DNA of 64,000 nt from Luscinia megarhynchos (Eukaryota; Chordata; Aves; Passeriformes; Turdidae). Of the stretch, positions 12,516 to 25,900 are shown piece by piece (position 1 is the stretch's first letter; each line of letters starts with the position of its first letter). The notes beneath the pieces were generated by a model. That model saw only the letters and a program-made list of their open reading frames with translations. It had not been told where the DNA came from and made no database searches. The stretch lies in contig CM067564.1 in NCBI GenBank assembly GCA_034336665.1, positions 48,965,451 through 49,029,450 of the forward strand. Direction: 5' to 3'. The position numbers and the translations under genes were made by a program.

Positions 12516-15500
12516 CCTCCACAAACTAAAGCTCAGCAATTTTTTGCAGTGGCTTAATTAGAGCCACTTGGGAAGCTGCAGGTACCTTAGGTAATTGCCT
12601 TCTTGGGATTTGCTTCTGAGCTATTAAATGATATACCCTGAACCCTTTCTGTGCAGATTGCCTTCTGAATAGATAACAGTCATGCTCAAAAAACCAGGAG
12701 CTTCTCTTTTCATTTATGAGTCTTAAGCTCTGAATAGCTAGGAATAAAACATCAAGGTTGAAAAGGAGGAGGAATGAATAAAATCCAGCATATTAAAAGT
12801 TATAATTAGAACTGTGATCAACTTTGATACTGTCAGGCCTGTTCGACTGTAATAACAGAGTAGCTCTGAATAAAAAGCTTCACCATATTGGTAGTGAAAC
12901 ATGAATCTTGTTCTAGGAGAACACTTTGGCTGGTTGCAGAGTGCCAGGGTGTGTGGATCTGAGGTACAGCACGTGGGTGGCTTATCTGGTGTCCATATGC
13001 AGGCAGCGTTTGCATGAGGCGTGCTGTATACTTGATGTTTGTGAATAATAGGCACTAATATTTACTTTCCTGAAGAGAAAAGCTGGGTTTATGTGTATGG
13101 AAGTGACCTTGTGCAAAACAGTTCTCTGCCAGCCCGTCTGGACTGCTCTGTTTGTGTGGCAGGGAGCAGGGAGGGAGCCCCATTCAGCTGGGGACTGTCC
13201 ATCTGTCCAGCACCCGTGGGGTCAGTGGGTCATTGTCCCCTCTGCAGGGCACTTGTTTGCTTTATGCTCTGACTAGTGAATACCAAGTGACAAAACAGAG
13301 CATTTAGTGAGCTTTCTCCTTTACAGTTCTGTAGGTAGAAATTTGTGGCAGTGAGGGAGGGAGAACACTACAAAATCAACTGTGAGGCACTATGTAGGTG
13401 TAGAGGAAGAGATAAGTCACAGTTGTCCTGATTACCAAAGAACAGGAACAGCCTTGCCCTCAATGGGTCACAGCTGTGACTAATAAAGATAAGAGTGATA
13501 AAAGGGGTGGGTTGGTTAGCTGGGGAGAGTTTTGGAGGCAGAGGGCTTGGGGAAAGGAGATCTTGAGGAGCCCTGAGGAAAGAGGAATGATCTGGAGAGA
13601 CACAAAGAATGAAATAAGGAAGGGAGTTGGTGCTATGAATGATCTGCCATGAGGTCAGTCTGGCTCTGATGGAGTCAGAAGTCACAGCTGAGCTGGGTGA
13701 AAGTTGTGTTCAGAGTCTGCAGCTGGACCCCACAGCAGGAGCTTGCTGTAGTCAGAGTTAGGATGACTAAGCTGTAAAGAAGAATAAATCAGGACCCTTT
13801 TCATGTTGTTGAATGACAGTCTGTGTCTTGGGTAATTTTACCCCTAATGAGAGGTCTGCTGCAACACACTACACCTCTTCTTGCCGTTTTTTTTTTTTTT
13901 TTTTTTAATTTTTTTTATTTTTTATTTTTGTTGCTATAAAAACAGTATATAAGGGCTATATTTCCAGTAGTTAACAAAGCAGTTGCTTCAGCCATGCATA
14001 AGATGCCTAAATATTGAGAATTAAGAAGTTGTAGCCATTAATGATATTTTTATGGACCTTCATGAGACTGAGAATATTGGCATTAAACCTGACAGTTTTT
14101 CCTTAAGCCTAACATTTCTGTTGATGGGTGATCTTTCAGTCTAGTTGAATTCAATAATTGCAGATTTAAGCCCTGAGAACCTACTTCAGCAAGGTGTTTT
14201 AGGGATTGGTCTTTTGGGTTTTTGTCAAGGTGTGCCCTGTATCATTGTGACCCTATTCTCCACCACGTGCACCTCTTGTCAAAAACAAGTGAAAAAAAAT
14301 GTTATTTTTAAGTGCCTTTGTTGGGTATTGATATAGGGATTCCTGCTTTGGAAGAGAGAACCTCAGGAAAATCATTGAAAAGCCTGGACCTCCTGAAAAT
14401 GCTGATCCTTGCTGTGTGAAGGCAAAGGGATACAAGGCACTGGGATGAATATCTGTAGGATCATGTAAAATCACCATGTATAGTGACAGCATCACTGAAA
14501 AAGTTTAGCCACGTAGCAACTTGTGTGCATTTATTAAATTTAAAATATGATTACTTGTGAATTTAAATGTATGTAATAAAAAGAAAATAAAATCAGCAGA
14601 AACCAACCCATGGTGTATAAATTTTAAATTGTGAGAGTTTCATGTCATGAATATTAAACAAGTGTCATGCATAGATTGGTGATAATAAAAGTCTTTCAGT
14701 TTGACAAACTACATTTATTTGGCTGTAAAAATCTGAGGAAAATTACAGAAACTCATAGAAATCTCATTGCAGTTAATGGAAAAATATTCACTTTGTGGAA
14801 CTGGATTTAACTTGTCCAAATGTTATTGCTGGGTGACTAAAAGACTAGACTCAATAACAATGTTCATTGTTAGAACAATGAAGATTAACTTATACATCAG
14901 CATTCTTTATCATCATGTTCTTTACTTTGGTTTCATTTCTAACCTGTTTTTGTTTTACAAATTTAGCTCACTGAAAAATTATGATTTTCCAATCAGTCTT
15001 GTCTAAAATCTGTTTGAGAAGCAATAGAGATTTATTAGGCTTCAAGACTGAAGGGTTAAAAACCTCATAAGCCAAAGCCTGATGGCATAAAAGGGATCAT
15101 TGGAATTTTTGCTTTGGTTATGGAGTTAACTCCATCCTGTGTGAATGATAGTGAAGAACTCCCTGAGAAGAAAGGCTGGTCAATTGGGATGAGACCTCAA
15201 TGTTTATGGGGTAATTGGGGTGTGAAGCAAGGTTTCAAAAGAGTATCTGAAAGGATCAACCCCTTCTGCCTGTTCAGAAAGTAATGGTCAAGTTTTCTGC
15301 TAAATAAACCCCCAGTTTGAATTCACATGTGCAACAGCATGCTTGGTGCTTTTTTATTTTAATGGGCTGGGCTTCTCTCAGTGTGTGGAACTGAGTGGAA
15401 TTCAGCTCTCTGAGTGGTGCTTCTCCAGTGGGCAGCACTGCCCTCTTCAACCTGCATCCCACCCTATCCTGCCTGTACCAGTCCACCCTCCTCATGGGCT

Positions 15501-16770
15501 TGGACCCCAAAAGATTTTAGTATTTCCTTTTCTGATACAAGGGACTTTCATCAGCACACTCCTAGGGGAGAAAATGGAGAAGTGAGGAGAACTTAGTCAC
15601 AGTGAATTCATCTTCCCAGAGGTTAATTTTCAAGAGGGAAGGCTCTGAAGTATTGGTTGGTCTCTTTTGATATTTGTAGAGCTTTGTGAGCATGAAAGGC
15701 TGCGAGTGCTCGGTGCTACAGTTCAGAGACCACAGCTGACACCCTGCTACCCTGCAGAAAGCCAAGGTGCCTCTGCCAAGTCTATTACCAGCGAGGTCTG
15801 GCTGTGGCTTATTGCATTTGACATCTTTTTACAAAGGGTAAAGTGTTTTTAAGAATTTCAAGGAAGAACTGTGAGAAAATGATTGCAGCAATTTCTTTTC
15901 TCCGCACCAAAGACAATGCTGGTGTTCAAGTAGTGACCTCCTCCAAAGCAGTTGTTATTTAAGGGGAGAAATGGTAAAATCTGGCCTTATAATCAAATCC
16001 AAGGTGGTATTTAGACTGCAAAACCCTTTGAGAAAGGTCCTCTGGATCAGAAAGAGCAAGACCCTGGGTGGTTTAAGCATTATAACAGGATGAGTATCAG
16101 AAAAACACAGCGTGGCTGCTGAGAATCCTGGAAGGCAAATCAACACATGGGCTAGCAAAATATTAGATATATCCCAGGGATCTGAGAGAAAAATTGCTAA
16201 ATGTGTGGTGAAACACTGACAGGAAAGACATGCTGTGTGACATACGTGGTGTCCTGGCAGGAGCAGGGGCTGTAGAGGAGGAGGAGATGGGGATGGGTGG
16301 TGGGAATGGCTCCCTCATCGTGGAAATTGTGCTTTTTTTTGCACCACAGTTATAGAAATCTATATTACAAACTAAACTAGATTCTAAATTATATTGTCTC
16401 CTAGTTAGGCAGCTTCTTATGTTTTCCTGCTCCTTAAGTTTCTCCATGTTAATCCAGTAAATGATGCTGGATTAAAGGCACTGGTTAGCACAGGAGGGGT
16501 CATGACATGCCTGAGAGGCTCCAAGCTGCAGAGCTGCAGCTGTACTGGCTGCAAAGGGCATCTCCCCCCACCCTGGGTGCTGTGCCAAGGCTTTTGCCTG
16601 TCCAGAGATGTTTTGTGCCCCAGGCATCATCACCTCTGAGCCATGAAGTTTGTGCCAGTACCCCTTGATCCCTGAGGTTTGGGCAGCCCCATCACTGCAT
16701 GACAGTGGTAAAGCAAAGCATGTGAAGCTTTGTTTGGGGGCTGCTGAAAAACCTCACTTGCATGGGAAGA
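12516..16770. other. Presumed intron 1: no gene seen
   Basis: Noncoding sequence, containing a long T-rich tract at 13887-13927 and a distinctly AT-rich interval at about 14480-15020. ORFs in this interval have no recognisable relatives and no codon-like composition. Confidence 0.6.
13887..13927. repeat. T-rich homopolymer tract
   Basis: Twenty consecutive T residues (13887-13906) are followed by AA and further T runs broken by single A residues. It could be a poly(A) tail of a minus-strand retrocopy, but no retrocopy body is recognisable beside it. Confidence 0.9.
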
Positions 16771-17095
16771 TCATAGAATTATAGAATGGTCTGTATTGGA
16801 AAGGACTTTAATACTTATCCAGTCCCAACTTCCATCTTTCACCAGACCAGGTTGCTCCAAGCCCCATCCAACCTGCCCTTGAACACTTCCAGTGAAGGAA
16901 CATCCACAGCTTCTCTGGGCAACCAGTTCCAGTATCTCACCATTCTCTCAGTAAAGAATTTCTTCTTAATATCTAATATCTTTCAGTTAAAACCACTGCC
17001 CCTTCATCCTGTCATGTACCCTTGTGAAAAGCCCCTCTCCACCTCACCTGTACATCTCCTTTAGGTGCTGGAAGGTCTCCTCAGACACTTTTCTT
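16771..17095 (-). mobile_element. CR1 LINE 3' end, about 325 bp
   Basis: The + strand starts TCATAGAATTATAGAATGG, the reverse complement of the ATTCTATG-type terminal octamer repeats of CR1. It continues through 'ccaggttgctccaagcccc', 'catccacagcttctctggg', 'agaatttcttcttaatatc' and a pyrimidine-rich 'cccctctccacctcacctg' block, the usual order in a minus-strand CR1 tail. This is the best preserved CR1 in the window, yet it is 5'-truncated and noncoding. Confidence 0.95.
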
Positions 17096-20000
17096 GGAAT
17101 ATTTACCATAAAATAGCCCTTGTATTCCCTGAGCCCTCTTGGAGGATAGGTAGTAACTTGTACCTCTCACCTCCTTATTAGGGGATTAATTAGGTGTGCT
17201 TTTCAAGATATATTGACAGTCCTGAGGTCTTTGTCTCTAATTATTATGGTTTGTTTTGTCTCAAGTTTTCACCTCTAGAATTGGGCAGCATTTTCCTGCC
17301 TTTGGGCAATTTGACTGTCAAAGCTGTTATTTTCACTCAGTGTTATGGCCTGATATAATTTCTTGCTTTAATTCTACAAAAGAGAAAAATTGACATCTTG
17401 GTTTCTCAGCCTCCTACGCAGGGTAACACAGTGTTTGCCTTTTATTCCCAGAGTAACAGAGTTAGTTAGCAGTGGTAAAATCTGGTCCTGTTCTCTGTTA
17501 CAGGAGAAGTAATAAAAATAAAATTATAGAGGAAATTGGTATTTTGTTTGTTGTTATATTGGCTTGAGGATTGAGTGATGTGCTACTGAAACTGGAGACT
17601 TAATGATGGCTCATTCTCTCTCCACTGCTGAATGTTGCCTTTTGAATCAATCTCTAGGTCTTTGAACTAATTATTCTGAGGACATATAAGGATGTGTAAG
17701 TGTTGCCTCCCTTCCCCCATGCTGGCATGGCCTTTGAGGAGGGAAAGGACTTACACAAAGTCGGATATAAATCCTGACCCTGTCTGAGTGAATTAAGGAG
17801 GAGGTGGAATTACTGATAGGAGCTCTCGGCTCCATAATCCGAACAAGAATGAACATTCAGAGGAGAAATGCTTTGTATGCTTAGGTGAATCCATAGTGAA
17901 GTTTTAATTATGTCCTTTTGTGACTAAGCCTAAATTGCTGCCTAACAGCTTTCCAATCAGTAAGGCTGGATGAAATGGTGTTAAATAATGTTACTGTTTT
18001 GCCACTAACATTTCTTAGGAGAAGGGCCACTCTGTTAATTTTCCATGAGAAGCATGCTGAGCCACTTTCTGCTCTGCTCCAACTCCCTCTGATACCATCA
18101 GGAAGGTGCTTGCCCATGCATGTGCCATGGCCAGCTGTGGTGGGCACAAGCTGCTGTCACCATTCAGCAGGGTCAGTTCAGACCATCAGATATCAAGGGA
18201 ACCCAAGGTCCCACTGCAGTCAGGAAAGTTGGGATCTGTATCTGAGTTTTACTATCAGTGCATGGTTTAGGTTTTACAGCTTTTGTCTTCTCTGACTGTA
18301 TAAGGTCAGGGATGAGGATGAGACCTGCTTTGCTGCCTGGAAGTTAAGCAGCCCATAAATGTGCCTTGCTCCTGAATTTTCTGTGTTTCCAGCATTGAGG
18401 TGTCACCCAATATGCTGCAGCCCTTGCCCATTGATACAGTGGGACATTAACAAGCCTGTGTGTGCATGCATGCTCATATCTGGTAATACCCATTTCTGGT
18501 GGAGAAGGGCTTTATCAGAGTATGCTTTTAAGGTATTAGAGATGCAGAGATTTAAATGGGTGGCCCAGTAGTACTCTCAAAGCCACAGAACAGCTCAAGC
18601 TGATGGCAGAAGGAGGATCAGGAGCTATAAACCTTATTCCCAGTGTTGCTCTAAACACTAATGAACACTTTTCTTAATGCAGAGCCAAAGCCTAAAGTCT
18701 GTGTTGTGAAATATCCAAGAGAGTGAAACTTAGGATGCTTATAAGCCAGTTATCTTCACCCCTCCCAGGCATTTAATGCAGAGTCACAGTTCTGGGTGAC
18801 TCTTCTACGGCATTATGAGTAATCAAGGCAGTAAAATTATCTTAACCTCTGATTACAGTTATTTATAACAGTTTCTCAAGTTCAGGAAAAAACATGTGAC
18901 TAGTGTCCAAGTTAGGGTAACTACTAAAACTACCCACAGCCCAAAGAGCAGCAGCATTCATTCCTACATGTACATTTTCATTGTACTTAGTCATCACAGG
19001 ACTCCTCAGGAAGAAAGAAAAAACCATATAATTGATTATATGGGATATTAGAAAAAAGTGAGTGGAAAACGAGTCAGTGACTGTAGTTGTTGTGGTACCT
19101 AGATGTGCATTTTATGGACAGGTCTGGTAGTTTCATTTGGATACATACTCATGAGTAATTCCTTGTTCCCTTCTGCCATGAAGATAAAAGCATCTGCACT
19201 CTCATTTATTATTTATCTGTGAGCAATGTTTTTCTTTTAATTAGAAATGTCAAAGTAAAATGATCTTTTCTGGGACTAGAAATGGCTCTTGTACATAAAG
19301 GGCAATGTGTGCTTGGAAAATGTTAATACATTTCAATTTAGTGAATATCATGTTAAAGCTGCTGTACTGCACCGAGCTTTATAGAAACAGTGTTTTGGAG
19401 AAGATGATGAAATTTGATAAAAAGCCCCACTATTTTTGGTCCACCATTCTTTCTAATGGTTAATATAATCCTCAAATGTTACAAAGCCTTTTGCTAGTGG
19501 ATGCACATGAAGTGTAGCATGCAGGTGAGAGGCACTGCTGTACTGCACTTACCCCCGTTTCACATTTGGTCACTTCTCAGTCTGCTGCGTTGATTGCTCT
19601 TTGTAATTAAATTCTCAGCAGCAAATTCAATTTCTGGGCAGCTGTGGCACATGTTCCTCCTGTGTCTTCTTGGATGGTGTTGCTGAAAAAAGCAAGGCAT
19701 CACATGCAAAAGCTGACAACCATTTCTAGCAGGAGGGGTTGAGGAGGGAAGTACAGTGAGGGTAAGGATTAGTCCTGCCAATCCAACATGCCTTAGTGAA
19801 AACACTCTTGAATTCATGGAAAAGCATCTGTATTTTTGGGATGTGGTTTCCATTCCCTTTCTCCAGGCAGCACAGCTCTGGGGGGTGGGTGCTGTGGATG
19901 TTGCATATTCAGGTCCATGACAGAAACACTGGAGCAGGGTGCTAACAAAGGGAATGCTGTTCTTGGTGTTCAATGCCACCTGATCACTCAGGGAAAGATC

Positions 20001-21098
20001 TGCCCGTGCAGATTAACCTGGGCATGCTCAGTCCCACCCTGCTACAGACAGACCTTTCCACGTGGCTTCCCATCTTCTAACGTGGCCAAAGGGGAGTCCA
20101 CAGCCTTTGGGCTGCCAGACTTTGCTAAATAACCCACCTTCATCAGCAGTAAATCTTCCAACCATTTTTAAAAAGGAGCAGCTGTAGGAAGATTAATGTG
20201 TTTGAAAGCACCAGTCTATGACAAATGGTGTTTTTTGGTAACTCTGGCTCACGTGGGCAATTTCTCTGGAGTCAGTGGGATGACTTGCTTGAGCAGCAGC
20301 CATTAGTCACAGTGCCTGCACGGCCCTAGTGAAGTGTGTGCCACTAAAGGAAGGATGCTGCTTCTCACAGGAAGGCACAGATCCAGCCTGACTGAGTACA
20401 GGACGTTGTAGGCAAATCATCCCTGCTCTGATGTTTAATCACTTTAGGAAGCATGACTAAAGAAATCGTTTCCTTCAAGAGTTCCCTTAATGTTTTTAGT
20501 CAGATTGGGTTAGATGCCACTGGGTCAGCAGTCTCCACTAGCCTAGAAGCTGTCTACATCCTTGCCATAAATAAGTCTCTGCTGTAATAATTTGTAATCC
20601 AGTGATAAGGGCTTTGATGGATTTGACAGTCTAACTTGGCGACTTCAGTAGTCATAATTCCTTCATCAGGTTAAAAGAATGCAGATAGGCTGGGATAGTG
20701 TGAAACTCTTACCTACAGGTGTTTAAAAGGAAAACTGACTAAAAGCCACTCAGTTCAAGTAATAGTAATGTTTCTAGATTTTCCCAGACAGTTGCATGTG
20801 AAAGTTCTTCAAGTTACCATGCATTTTCCAGGGTGTGGTATAAGGTGGGAATGGCAGGAAAAGTTTGCAGCCTGAGTTGTGCTGCTTTTATAATTTAGTG
20901 GTTTTTTTTCTCTCTGGTGATCTGATTCAGTCAACTTTTAATGTGGGGTGTTGGTGTTGCAAAACTATCAAAACTAGACTGCAGAACCTGATCCACTAAT
21001 CATCCTGGTCATGATGAAAGTGATGGTATTACAAAAATCAGTGGGGATAAAGATGCCTGCTCTGAGAAAGGTAAAGTACCAGGTGAAGATAAAAAGAG

Positions 21099-21150
21099 AC
21101 ATCTTAGTCTAATACAGGAAAAAGACACATCTTAGTCTAATACAGGAAAA
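21099..21150 (+). repeat. 28-bp tandem duplication
   Basis: ACATCTTAGTCTAATACAGG plus AAAA occurs at 21099 and again at 21127, a perfect 24-bp match with a 28-bp period (the spacer is AGAC). The absence of divergence between copies points to a recent duplication, or one maintained by slippage. Confidence 0.95.
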
Positions 21151-22837
21151 TTAACAAACAAAAATGAAGAATTATACATATTATATAAAATAGGTGATAT
21201 TGGGCCAAAATATATCAAAGAAATGGAGAGAGATTTTAGACTCCTAGAGAAGAGAGAATGATGTTTACTTTACACTAACCCCATTACTGATAATATCTTA
21301 AGTGTTTTATGATGAAAGGATATTGATTCATGAAATACCTTTATGGAAAATAATTAGTAGTAAAGAGCTTGTACAATAACTGGAAGGATGATTTGAATCT
21401 AGAGAACAAATACTCAATTAATGTATATGAAGAGTTTGGTATGATAATGAGTAACAGAAAATTGTGAGAAATTTAAAAAATAATGTTTAGTGTTTCTCTA
21501 AAAAGACAGCCTCAGCTATCAACGGCCCAAAAACTTCACTAAAACAGTCTAAGAAATAACAGGGGAGAGAAAATCATTATCTTGCAAATAGAAAAATCGT
21601 GGATTTCACTGGAACAAATGTCAGACAAATTTCATTGCATTTTTGCACTTGCTATCGTATTGCATTGAAATATCCTCATAAAAGAAATTCAGCCTCTGCT
21701 TTGAACCCCATCACATTGATAAGTGACCAAAGAGCTAAAAACAGAGCAGTGACATGTCCAGAGAGAGATGCATAGCAGGTAAATTTACCCACAGGGCAAA
21801 AAAACCCTTTTATTTAAGCATTTCCTTTTTCAGGGGCATGTTTTAACTACCCTCAACAACTGTGTAGTACTAAATGGCACTAAACAGGCAGGCATAGGAA
21901 ACACTGAGGAAAAAGGAATAATTGGTGGCATGGAGATATTTGGCTGCTACATGTGGAACTTAGTGACAAAGCATCCAATAAATTATTTTTACATCCTCTG
22001 TGTTAGCTTTACTTTTCTTCAGTATTTTGAAGTGCACACACACAAAAAAGATAACATGAATCTCTCTTGTTTCTATGCAAGAGAAGGGGTTGGCCATATG
22101 CAGTGAATCCACTCAAGAGCAGACTTGCAGTGCTTTGCTCAGAAAGAGACTGAGCCAAATTTGCCCAAATTTGCAATGGTAATCCAGTTCAGTCTTACAT
22201 CTCCTTTAAGGGCTGTTCCTGGACGTGTAGGAAGCTCTTTGTCTGCATGCATATTTGTTAATTTTAATTTTAAAACTTCCATCTCTCCTGTAAATGATTG
22301 AATACAACACATGGCAGGGCATGCAACTCAGAAGAGAGAGTATAGATCCTGGCCCCTGATCTATCTACAGCTTAGTTCTGAGGTTGGGCTGGATATGAAA
22401 ATACTCAGTATTTTGGGTTTAAATGATGGATCCACATGCTGGAATTCTCTAATGTGTAACTACAGGTAGAAATGCTCTCCCAGATGATTCAGTGTCTGCA
22501 TGATAGCTAATATCTAGCAATAATTTAAAAAATTGCTTTCTAATGAGTCTTCAGAGGAGAATTATATTAACCAGTAAAAATTACTTCCAGTGAATAATTA
22601 AAGTATCTGTAGTAAAAATAATCTAAAAGACATGATCAGTGGGAAGTGGAAACCTGTAAACAGGAAATTCTAAATAGACACAGGGATAAAGGGTGTCAGC
22701 ATAACAGATGAAATTCAGCATAGTGACAAAGATCAGTTTGGTGACAAAAAGTGCTAGTCTGTCTTGTGGTGGTTTTCCCTGAAGAAATAATAGAAGATAC
22801 CAGTGATGAAGGGTGTAAATAAACAGCTTATGGAAAA

Positions 22838-22909
22838 ATTCAATTAAAATTCAAATTTTATTCAAACTCAATTCAAATTAAATTCAAAAGTTCAATTCAA
22901 ATTCAAATA
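22838..22909. repeat. AATTCAA-rich degenerate simple repeat
   Basis: About 72 bp are built almost entirely from ATTCAA/AATTCAAA words, with T- and A-rich interruptions. At least eight occurrences of TTCAA can be read. It looks like a degenerate 6-7 bp tandem array. Confidence 0.85.
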
Positions 22910-25900
22910 GATTGTAAGTGGTTGTAGTGGGGAGGGAAAATGTGGCATCAGTTTTATTCTCCTGTTTATGGCTTCTGAGCACTGAGTTGGAGCTGAGCTG
23001 TCTGGAATACCAACAGGATGAGATGAGGACATCTCACTGCTGACAGGATGAATGATTTGGGATGCCTGGGGTTGCTGGGGGTGGCTCCTGGGCTCCTGGC
23101 TCCATCTCTGCATCCTGTGGTGGCAGCAGTGGAGGCTTTCCAAGGCGCTTCTTTTTCACTGGGCAGCGAAGGTGCGGTATAAAAATAATTTCCTGGGAAA
23201 CTGGGGTGGATTTAGCATTTTAAAATCAAATACAGATACCCTGAGGAACAGCACTGGTGGAACTGCTGGCTTTAAAACCCCTTTGCAAATGCAGGTAAGA
23301 TGATTACAAAACAATCCTGACTTTGCCTGTGTCCTTCTCGGAGCCGCGGTGGATCCGGGAGCCAGCAGCCTGTCCTGGCTGGATGAGGGGTGCATCCATT
23401 TAGGAACAGCTCTGATGGCACCCCAGGCTGCTCAGGCTCTTGAGGGCTGAAGGTTTTGTCCCTTCCTGACTTTGTCCCCTCTGACTTCCAGCTCCCAGCA
23501 GTGCCTGAAGCCAGAGGGACTTTAATGAGCCTGCTTCTCACAATAGCAGAGACCGAGGCCAATTACAGGTGGTGTTTGGGTTTCAGGATCATTAAATTAA
23601 TCAGGAAAATGCAGCCTAGTTCCTGTGAGGATGTTGTGTTTTGTGGCTGATGAGACTATGTTCTACCTGCTGCCTTTGTCCACTGCTCAGAAACAGCGAG
23701 AAAAGCTGAAAAAAGGAAAAAATATCCTGTTGGAAAAAGAACCAGCTTAATGTCAGTATTGTAAGATGAAAACAGCCCTGAATGTGGGATGTTCTATTGA
23801 CTTCATGTAACCATGGTGCAATATTATCTGCATGTACCTCATTTACTCTGTGAATGTATAACATGATTGTTGATATATTTCTAATGTATCCCTTACAGTT
23901 AAAACAACCCCCTACTTCCTATTTGGCAGCAATGACCTTGCCTACTGCCTCCATCTTAGTTTTATTTCTTCCTTCTCCTTATAAACCTTTAATTTATCTC
24001 CTTTCCCTACTAGGCTTGTGCTTCTTCCCCTACTATAGCACAGGCAGGTTTAGAAATGGTTTTATGAACTGAATTTACAGAGATAAAGAGCCAGCTTGTG
24101 CAAGTCATCTGTACATAAAAGACAATTAACCTTGAGGATCAATCCTGAAGGAAGCTGAGGAAGATTTCTGTTATTCATAAGCCTATGGTGCTTTTTCTTT
24201 TTCCCCTTTTCTTTGAAATGTACTGTTGGATCAAGCTGTAAAGAAACTCCATTGACTTCAATGGTGCAAATGAAATTACATTTTGATACTGAGTTTGTCT
24301 CAGTAGTTTCCTTTGAAGAATGCATGTTCTAGGAAAATAGCACTGGGACAAGTTGTAACTTCAGTAAAGATATAACAGGGTGACTTTGGACCAAAGAAAT
24401 TTCTTTTAATCAAGAGAGTTGTAGAAATCTTTGCAATTTACATTTTTCACAGCTTGTTCTCTGGAGAAGAAATTCAGTTCTGTGAAGTTGGATGTAAATG
24501 CACGAGGGGTCATTTTACAGAGCATTAGTGTAGATAGGAGTTATCAAAATAGAGCAAGTTGTTTGTTTAAAGAAGGAGAACATAGGCAGCAAAGATAAAG
24601 ACAAATGTTGGCAACCAATTCTGTTATGCTGAAGGATAACTTGGTGAAAATGCCAGAGATTTAAATGAAAAGTGGCTTCTAGACATGGGGTGAAACCTTT
24701 ATATTTATATTGAAGGTATGAAATACCCTGGAAAGTCTCATTGCTTTCTTGGAGCATTACATTCACAGAGCACTGCCTTTATTTTTTTAATGTACAAATC
24801 TGGTGTATTTAGATATCCCTTGATTTCAATAAACAAATGACTCTTGGTTTAGAGAACACTTCTCTCCAGTCTAAATAAGATCTCATGTCTGACATGCTGC
24901 AAGTTGGGAATTGTATTGAATTTATAATTTTCTCTCTAACTTTTACAAGAGTTTATTAAAGTCAAGCTAAAGGAAAAGAATTCTCATTTGGTTATTGAAT
25001 CATACTTTAGAGTTAAAAAGAGATCATATTAAGGAAATTCAAGGAAGGAAACTCTTACTACTAACAGGAAACTGATAAGAAACCTCCAGTGAAGCCAAGT
25101 TGGCGTAGGAGTCTGGAAATTCATAGATATTTGCAAATTGCAATGTGGCAATCCTGAAAAGCATTGAAGTTGTCCCTGAAGTCGATAAGAAATGAGAAAG
25201 CTTCTCTCCTCAGCTGAACTCCAGGACAATTTTTAGCTCTGAAGCAAATATTGTTGGGTTTTTATTTTAAAAAAAGTCTGAAATGCAAATCTCCTGGTGG
25301 AGGATGGATTCAAAGTGTGCTGAAGGCAGGGGAAGTTTTTCCTCTGAATTCATGGGTTTCTTTAACTGCCCTGTGTCCTTCCCTCCCATCCATTTCTCAC
25401 TTAGAGCCTGTGCTCTTGCTTCTGTGTTTTAGCTTGTTCACAATGAAAACACAGAGCTGCTCTTTTCATAGTTGGCTTGGCAACAGTGTCATAGGATGCT
25501 GTAAGACTAAATACAGTAAAGATATGAGGATGTATAAGCAGCTCCAGTCTATATTAAAACTCTTCCTCAGCCTGTCCTTGATGTCTATTCATGCTGTGTA
25601 TGAATACACACATGGCTAAACAAAGGAGTGGGGTTGGATGATAGACCTGAAGATTTTTATAATTTGGATAACAGAAATACAGTGACATCAGCAAAGGCCA
25701 TGTTGTTATTAAACCTTTTCAGCAGGGCATTTCAGAGATGGTGAATGGCAGTGGAGCTCTCTCTCCTCTTGCCTCAGTTGTGTGATTCCCCTTGGAGCTC
25801 ATTCCTGCCCCAGAGTGATTTCTTCTGGCTGAGGTGGGGACAGGTGTGTCTCAGTGATCTCTTTGTAAAATAGTTTTTTTCTGTGTGGAGAATTTTCCTT

